Position numbers and translations under genes: made by a program
Notes under the pieces: generated by a model
Databases searched by the model: none
Told to the model about the DNA's origin: nothing
The model's input: only the letters and a program-made list of their open reading frames with translations
From: Acidobacteriales bacterium 59-55
Lineage (GTDB): Bacteria > Acidobacteriota > Terriglobia > Terriglobales > Acidobacteriaceae
NCBI GenBank assembly: GCA_001897435.1
Contig: MKSV01000003.1
Span: 248,001 to 312,000 of the forward strand
Direction of reading: 5' to 3'
DNA length: 64,000 nucleotides
Part shown: positions 60,110 through 64,000 of the stretch, piece by piece
Layout of the letters: every line of letters begins with the position of its first letter
Numbering within the stretch: the first letter of the stretch is position 1

Positions 60110-61015
60110 TTAGGTTTTTTTGACGTCGTGGCCACCAAAGGCGCCGCGCATGATGGAGATCATCCGATCGGTGAAGTTGTTCTCCTCGCGCGAGCGGAGG
60201 CGGCGGATGAGCGACTCGGTGATGACCGGGGCGGAGATGTTGAGATCGATTGCCTCGGTGACGGTCCAGCGGCCTTCGCCGGAGTCGGGCACCCAGGCCT
60301 CCAGCCCTTCGAGAGTGGGGTTTTTGTCGAGCGCAGCGGCGGTGAGGTCGAGCAGCCAGGAGCGAACAACCGAACCCTTCTGCCAGATGTGCGAGATCTG
60401 GTTGAGGTCGAGATCGAGCTCGGTCTTGGCCTTGAGGATGGAAAAGCCCTCCGCGTAGGCCTGCATGAGACCGTACTCGATGCCGTTGTGAACCATCTTG
60501 ACGAAGTGGCCCGCGCCGGAGGGGCCGACGTGTCCCCAGCCCTCGGTCTTGCCCGGGGCGAGCGTCTCGAAGATGGGGGTGAGGCGCTCGACGGGCTCCT
60601 TGTCGCCACCGATCATGAGGCTGTAACCCTCTTTGAGACCCCAGACGCCGCCGGAGGTGCCGCAGTCGACGAAGTGGAAGCCCTTGGCCACAACTTCGTT
60701 GTGACGACGCTGCGTGTTCTTGTAATTGGAGTTACCACCGTCAATAATGGTGTCGCCCTTCTGCATCAGCGGTTCAAGCTGAGCAATGGTCTGGTCGACG
60801 GGATCGCCCGAGGGAACCATGATCCAGATGGCACGGGGCGCAGCGAGATTCTTGACCAACTCTTCGAGAGAATTGACGCCAAGCGAGCCGGCAGCGGTAA
60901 GTTTCGCAGTCGCTTCCTTGTTGAAGTCGAAGCCGACGACCTTGTGGCCGGCGAGGCGGAGACGCTCCGCCATATTGAAGCCCATTTTGCCGAGTCCGAC
61001 GATTCCCAGTTCCAT
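60110..61015 (-). CDS. gnd: 6-phosphogluconate dehydrogenase, decarboxylating, short (GndA/YqeC-like) type
   Basis: 301 residues, about 60% of the length of E. coli Gnd, matching the short NAD-type enzymes. MELGIVGLGKMGFNMAERLR is the cofactor loop; FHFVDCGTSGGVWGLKEGYS, MIGGDKEPVERLTPIFETLA and GPSGAGHFVKMVHNGIEYGL are the conserved catalytic blocks, including Lys and Asn for 6-phosphogluconate. It makes ribulose-5-phosphate and CO2. AAAGGA is about eight bases before ATG 61015; the longer frame to 61111 overlaps the HAD gene. It ends 61 bases before zwf. Confidence 0.95.
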   Translation of the reverse strand: MELGIVGLGKMGFNMAERLRLAGHKVVGFDFNKEATAKLTAAGSLGVNSLEELVKNLAAPRAIWIMVPSGDPVDQTIAQLEPLMQKGDTIIDGGNSNYKNTQRRHNEVVAKGFHFVDCGTSGGVWGLKEGYSLMIGGDKEPVERLTPIFETLAPGKTEGWGHVGPSGAGHFVKMVHNGIEYGLMQAYAEGFSILKAKTELDLDLNQISHIWQKGSVVRSWLLDLTAAALDKNPTLEGLEAWVPDSGEGRWTVTEAIDLNISAPVITESLIRRLRSREENNFTDRMISIMRGAFGGHDVKKT

Positions 61016-61034
61016 GATGCGATCCTTTCGGTTA

Positions 61035-61661
61035 CTAGACGGTAATGCCGAGTTGAGCGAGTGAGGTGCGAAGCTGCGCGGGGGATTCGAAGTGAATGGC
61101 CTGCATGCCAAATGCGCGGGCGGCAGCGCAGTTTTCCTGCTTGTCGTCGATAAAGAGGGATGTCTCGCGCGGAAAGCCCGAGATGTCGATGGCCGCGCGG
61201 TAGATGTCCGGCAGCGGCTTCATCTCGTGAACATAGCCGGAGCAGATGAAGTAATCGAAGTACCGGCGAAGGCCGAAGGCGTCCAGGCGATGGGCGTTGA
61301 GTTCGCGGGACTCGTTGTTGAGGGTGGAAAGCCGGTATTGGCCGGAGTCTTTCATGGAGGCGAGAAGGTCGAAGCACTCCTGATGGAGCACTTTGCTCTC
61401 GGCGCAGACGAGAGACCACAGTGAATCGAAGGTCAGTTTGAGGCCGGGATTGGTTTCAAGGACGGTCTGCGCGAAGAAGTCCTGGGCGGTGATAAGACCG
61501 CGCTCCCAGTAGTAGTTAACCTCATCCTGAATGGCCTCGTAGGCAGTGAGATCGACACCGAGAGAGTCGAGGACGCGGCCGCGCTGCTTCGAGTCCCAAC
61601 CGTTGGTGAGCAGAACTCCGCCGATGTCCCAGAAGATGGTCTTGATGGAGAGAAGGCTCAC
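61035..61661 (-). CDS. HAD-like hydrolase
   Basis: 208 residues starting at GTG 61661. The first motif is FWDIGGVLL, with Asp as the nucleophile and Gly in place of the second Asp, as in the YihX group. STLNNES, a Lys near MKPLPDIY and FIDDKQENCAAARAFGM supply the other motifs; SLFIDDKQEN is the typical metal end. It likely dephosphorylates a small sugar phosphate. The GTG overlaps the SDR stop by four bases (GTGA), so translation is coupled. Given the neighbours, a phospho-sugar substrate is a fair inference. Confidence 0.85.
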   Translation of the reverse strand: MSLLSIKTIFWDIGGVLLTNGWDSKQRGRVLDSLGVDLTAYEAIQDEVNYYWERGLITAQDFFAQTVLETNPGLKLTFDSLWSLVCAESKVLHQECFDLLASMKDSGQYRLSTLNNESRELNAHRLDAFGLRRYFDYFICSGYVHEMKPLPDIYRAAIDISGFPRETSLFIDDKQENCAAARAFGMQAIHFESPAQLRTSLAQLGITV

Positions 61662-62512
61662 TCGCCCTCCGGGAAGTCTGCGCCGACGGTGGTGGACTCC
61701 CACGCGGCGATCTCTTTTTGCCAGGCGTCGAGCTTTTCGCGGAGGCGCTTCAAAGCACTGGCTCCCAACAGGAGGCGGAGCGGCGGGTTGGGCGATTCGA
61801 CGACGGCGATCATGGCACGGACAGCGCGGAGAGGGTCGCCGGGCTGCTTGCCGTCCTGGTCGTCCATATAGCGGCGCGCATTGCCCGCAGTGGCGTCATA
61901 GTCCGCGATCCGATTTGCGGCTTCGACGCCGGAGCGGCCGAGAAAGTCGGTGCGGAAGGGGCCCGGTTCGATGGCGGTGACGTGGATGCCGAGAGGACCG
62001 ACCTCGGCGGCAAGCGCCTCGGTGAGGCCCTCGACTGCAAACTTGGTGCTCTGGTAATAGCCCCAGCCCGGCGAGGCGGCGAGGCCGCCAATTGAAGAGA
62101 GATTGAGGATATGTCCGCTGCGCCGCTGGCGCATGTGGGGAAGCAACTCCTGGGTAACGCGGATGAGGCCGAAGACATTGGTATCGTAGACGGGCATGAA
62201 CTCGTCTTCGGTGGCCTCTTCGATGGCTCCGGCGATACCGTAACCTGCATTATTGACGAGCACATCGACCGGAGCGAAGCCGGTAACGGCCTGCGCAACG
62301 ACCGAATGGATCTGGGCAGCATCGGTGACGTCGAGAGCGAAAACTCTGGCCTTGCCGGGATACTTCTCTTCAAGATCCGCGATCTTGTCGAGCCTGCGCG
62401 CCGTGGCCACGACCTTGCCGCCGGACTTGAGCACCTCTTCAGCGAGAAGGCGGCCAAAGCCGGTCGAGGCTCCGGTGATGAACCAGGTGCGGGATGTGGT
62501 GATGTTTGCCAT
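61658..62512 (-). CDS. Short-chain dehydrogenase/reductase
   Basis: 284 residues of the classical SDR family. TWFITGASTGFGRLLAEEVL is the cofactor loop (TGxxxGxG), VDVLVNNAGYGIAGAIEEAT has the NNAG motif, and the catalytic Ser and YxxxK lie in ILNLSSIGGLAASPGWGYYQ and STKFAVEG. The substrate is unknown; similar proteins act on diverse alcohols and ketones. It overlaps the HAD gene and sits between rpiB and gnd, so it may be a passenger in the pentose-phosphate operon. The ATG at 62512 lacks a strong Shine-Dalgarno. Confidence 0.9.
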   Translation of the reverse strand: MANITTSRTWFITGASTGFGRLLAEEVLKSGGKVVATARRLDKIADLEEKYPGKARVFALDVTDAAQIHSVVAQAVTGFAPVDVLVNNAGYGIAGAIEEATEDEFMPVYDTNVFGLIRVTQELLPHMRQRRSGHILNLSSIGGLAASPGWGYYQSTKFAVEGLTEALAAEVGPLGIHVTAIEPGPFRTDFLGRSGVEAANRIADYDATAGNARRYMDDQDGKQPGDPLRAVRAMIAVVESPNPPLRLLLGASALKRLREKLDAWQKEIAAWESTTVGADFPEGE

Positions 62513-62594
62513 GTGCTTTCAGATGCTTTTGCGGGTGCTTTCGGCTCGGCGTCGGGCGCGGGTCACGCCACACCATATAAAAATCGGCCTCGGT

Positions 62595-63077
62595 TTACGA
62601 CGCGAGAGTCGTTCCCGCGGCGTCGGGCATGTACTCTTTTTCGATGGCTTTGACCTTGTTGAGACGGCGGACAAAACGAGGCTCGGAGGCGATGAAATTA
62701 GCCTTGAGATAAGCGTCGACACACTCGTAAGCGAGCGCGGAGCCGATGATGCGCGCGCCGAGGACGAGAACGTTCATCTCGTCGTGCTCGACTCCCTGAT
62801 GGGCCGAATAGGTGTCGTGGCACATGCCGGCGCGGACGCCGGGCATCTTGTTGGCGGCGACGCAGACGCCTACGCCGGAGCCGCAGATGAGGATGCCGCG
62901 CTCGACCTTGCCGGCCATAAGAGCCTTGCCGACGAGGAGGGCAAAGTCGGGATAGTCGGACGGTTCGGTGTTATAGGCGCCGAGGTCCTCGACCTCGTGG
63001 CCCTGCTTGCGGACGTAATCGCGCACTTCTTCTTTGAGGGGAAAGCCGGCGTGGTCGGAGGCGATGGCGATTTTCAT
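62595..63077 (-). CDS. rpiB: Ribose-5-phosphate isomerase B
   Basis: 160 residues. MKIAIASDHAGFPLKEEVRD opens the RpiB/LacAB fold, and ILICGSGVGVCVAANKMPGV, RAGMCHDTYSAHQGVEHDEM and NVLVLGARIIGSALAYECVD are the conserved blocks, with the catalytic Cys in ICGSG. It interconverts ribulose-5- and ribose-5-phosphate. AGAGGT is about eight bases before the ATG. It follows the small gene after tkt and precedes the SDR in the same operon. Confidence 0.96.
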   Translation of the reverse strand: MKIAIASDHAGFPLKEEVRDYVRKQGHEVEDLGAYNTEPSDYPDFALLVGKALMAGKVERGILICGSGVGVCVAANKMPGVRAGMCHDTYSAHQGVEHDEMNVLVLGARIIGSALAYECVDAYLKANFIASEPRFVRRLNKVKAIEKEYMPDAAGTTLAS

Positions 63078-63180
63078 TTGAACTACCTCTTTTTTCCGTG
63101 ATTTTGAATGTAGATTCAGATTGAAGGACGGACACTGACAAAAGCGGATCGGCGTTGCAGCAGTTGCAGTAATAGAGTCG

Positions 63181-63315
63181 TTAGTAGTCCTGCTCCAGCT
63201 CCCAATCGTCCTCGGGAGGGACGCTGTCTTCGTAGGTCGGCTGCAAAGAAGTGAAGCGCTCCTCTTTGGGCGACTCTTCGTTTTTCCGCACCATCTCGCG
63301 TTCGCTGTTGACCAT
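63181..63315 (-). CDS. Small acidic hypothetical protein
   Basis: 44 residues from ATG 63315, with GGAGAAA just upstream; the frame is open to 63366. The protein is Glu-rich (MVNSEREMVRKNEESPKEER) and ends YEDSVPPEDDWELEQDY, with no membrane segment. It sits between tkt and rpiB in the same direction. I do not recognise a family; it could be a real small gene or an untranslated leader. Confidence 0.45.
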   Translation of the reverse strand: MVNSEREMVRKNEESPKEERFTSLQPTYEDSVPPEDDWELEQDY

Positions 63316-63350
63316 AACTTTCTCCGGCAGATACTTCGACGTGCTGATGC

Positions 63351-63382
63351 AGCGAAGCGGAGCCACCAGGCTCCGCTTCGCT
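63351..63382. terminator. Hairpin between tkt and the downstream small gene
   Basis: AGCGAAGCGGAGCC and GGCTCCGCTTCGCT form a perfect 14-bp stem with an ACCA loop. On the minus strand, after tkt, no T-run follows, so it may be a processing or attenuating structure rather than a full terminator. Confidence 0.6.
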
Positions 63383-63389
63383 TTGCTGC

Positions 63390-64000
63390 TTACTTTTTGA
63401 CCAGCTTCTTTGCGTGCTCGACGACGTTGGCTACATTGAAGCCCAGCTTGTCCATCGCGATCGGCCCAGGGGCCGATGCGCCGAAGCGGTCCAGCCCGAT
63501 GACAGCCCCGTTGTGGCCGACGTACTTGTACCAGCCCATGGTAGCTCCGGCCTCGACTGCCAGCTTGGGAGTGCTCTCCGGCAACAGCTTGGCTTTGTAG
63601 GCATCCGATTGCTCATCGTAGATCCTGAAGCTGGGCATGGAGACGACGGAGGCATTGATTCCCTGCGACTTCAGCTCTTCGGCGGCCTTGAGGACGAGGG
63701 CGACCTCGGAGCCGGTGGCAATGAGGATGATGTCCTTGCCACTGTTGTCAAGAGCGTAAGCGCCCTTCTTCACGCCTTCGTGCACCTTGTACTTTTCGGC
63801 GTCGAGGACGGGGAGATCCTGCCGGGAGAGGGCCATGAAGCTGGCGCTCTTGCGCTCGAGGGCAAGCTGCCAGCAGGCAGCGGTCTCGTTGGCGTCCGCC
63901 GGACGGAAGTCGGTGAACTGCGGGATAGCCCGCAGAGCCATCAGGTGCTCGACCGGCTGGTGCGTGGGTCCGTCTTCGCCGAGACCGATGGAGTCGTGGG
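63390..64000 (-). CDS. tkt: Transketolase, C-terminal part (cut by window end)
   Basis: About 203 codons of the C-terminus are visible; the rest lies past 64000. HDSIGLGEDGPTHQPVEHL is the end of the pyrimidine domain, with FMALSRQDLP after it, and the C-terminal domain reads IILIATGSEVALVLKAAEEL, VVSMPSFRIYDEQ and FGASAPGPIAMDKLGFNVAN. Transketolase moves two-carbon units using thiamine diphosphate and links the oxidative pentose branch to glycolysis. It heads the minus-strand cluster tkt-rpiB-SDR-HAD-gnd-zwf-pgl-glk. Confidence 0.97.
   Translation of the reverse strand, partial: HDSIGLGEDGPTHQPVEHLMALRAIPQFTDFRPADANETAACWQLALERKSASFMALSRQDLPVLDAEKYKVHEGVKKGAYALDNSGKDIILIATGSEVALVLKAAEELKSQGINASVVSMPSFRIYDEQSDAYKAKLLPESTPKLAVEAGATMGWYKYVGHNGAVIGLDRFGASAPGPIAMDKLGFNVANVVEHAKKLVKK

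Noticed and set aside
1..64000. CRISPR array or prophage
   Set aside because: No regularly spaced repeats and no phage structural or integrase genes were seen; the only repeats are REPs, the two-copy dispersed repeat and the short unit at 5277-5327.

Overview
The window looks like chromosomal DNA of a high-GC soil or acid-habitat Acidobacteriota (subdivision 1, Terriglobus/Granulicella/Edaphobacter-like). This is an inference from gene content: two large Oar-type TonB-dependent receptors with an N-terminal carboxypeptidase-regulatory-like domain, a tannase-family esterase, a subclass B3 metallo-beta-lactamase, many small conserved proteins of unknown function and high-GC codon use. No rRNA, tRNA, CRISPR array or prophage was found.

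Layout. 1-5.3 kb: a truncated cation:proton antiporter, a secreted tannase/feruloyl esterase, a Tat-exported aldo/keto reductase, the ATPase YchF, and a broken sigma-factor fragment with nested repeats. 5.6-9.5 kb: MscS channel and divergent GlmS. 9.5-11.9 kb: a small accessory island with an AT-richer hypothetical gene, a two-gene Fic module and a REP-associated tyrosine transposase (RAYT) inside nested inverted REP sequences, beside a fragment of a second RAYT. 11.9-15.6 kb: a cytochrome P460-like protein, a secreted beta-propeller-like protein, a SIMPL protein and small proteins. 15.6-19.4 kb: an overlapping operon of a membrane Fe-S oxidoreductase (EtfD-like) with ETF beta and alpha. 19.5-21.8 kb: MoaA and a GAF-GGDEF protein. 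22-29.9 kb: an exported protein, a His/Cys-rich small protein before a TonB receptor, a class III aminotransferase, an EamA exporter and a MarC protein.

29.9-37.3 kb is one long minus-strand operon: nadC, birA, coaX, an unknown gene, an rlmD-like gene and comEC. 37.4-42.2 kb holds a small membrane protein, valS, a secreted bactofilin-like protein and rpmI/rplT ending in a strong terminator. 42.2-45.3 kb holds a DprE1-like/DprE2-like pair and a B3 metallo-beta-lactamase. 45.3-52.2 kb holds an apparently catalytically dead AAA-type protein, an OPT transporter and a 1255-residue TonB receptor. 52.5-56.5 kb holds an M1 aminopeptidase, a phosphoribosyltransferase and a HigBA toxin-antitoxin pair. 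56.5-64 kb is a minus-strand sugar-phosphate cluster: transketolase (cut by the window end), rpiB, an SDR, a HAD hydrolase, gnd, zwf, pgl and glk. Together these cover glucose phosphorylation, the oxidative pentose phosphate branch and its link to the non-oxidative branch.

The most unusual spots are the RAYT/REP nest, the split Fic module, the orphan AAA protein without a Walker A lysine, and the DprE1/DprE2-like pair outside Actinobacteria.
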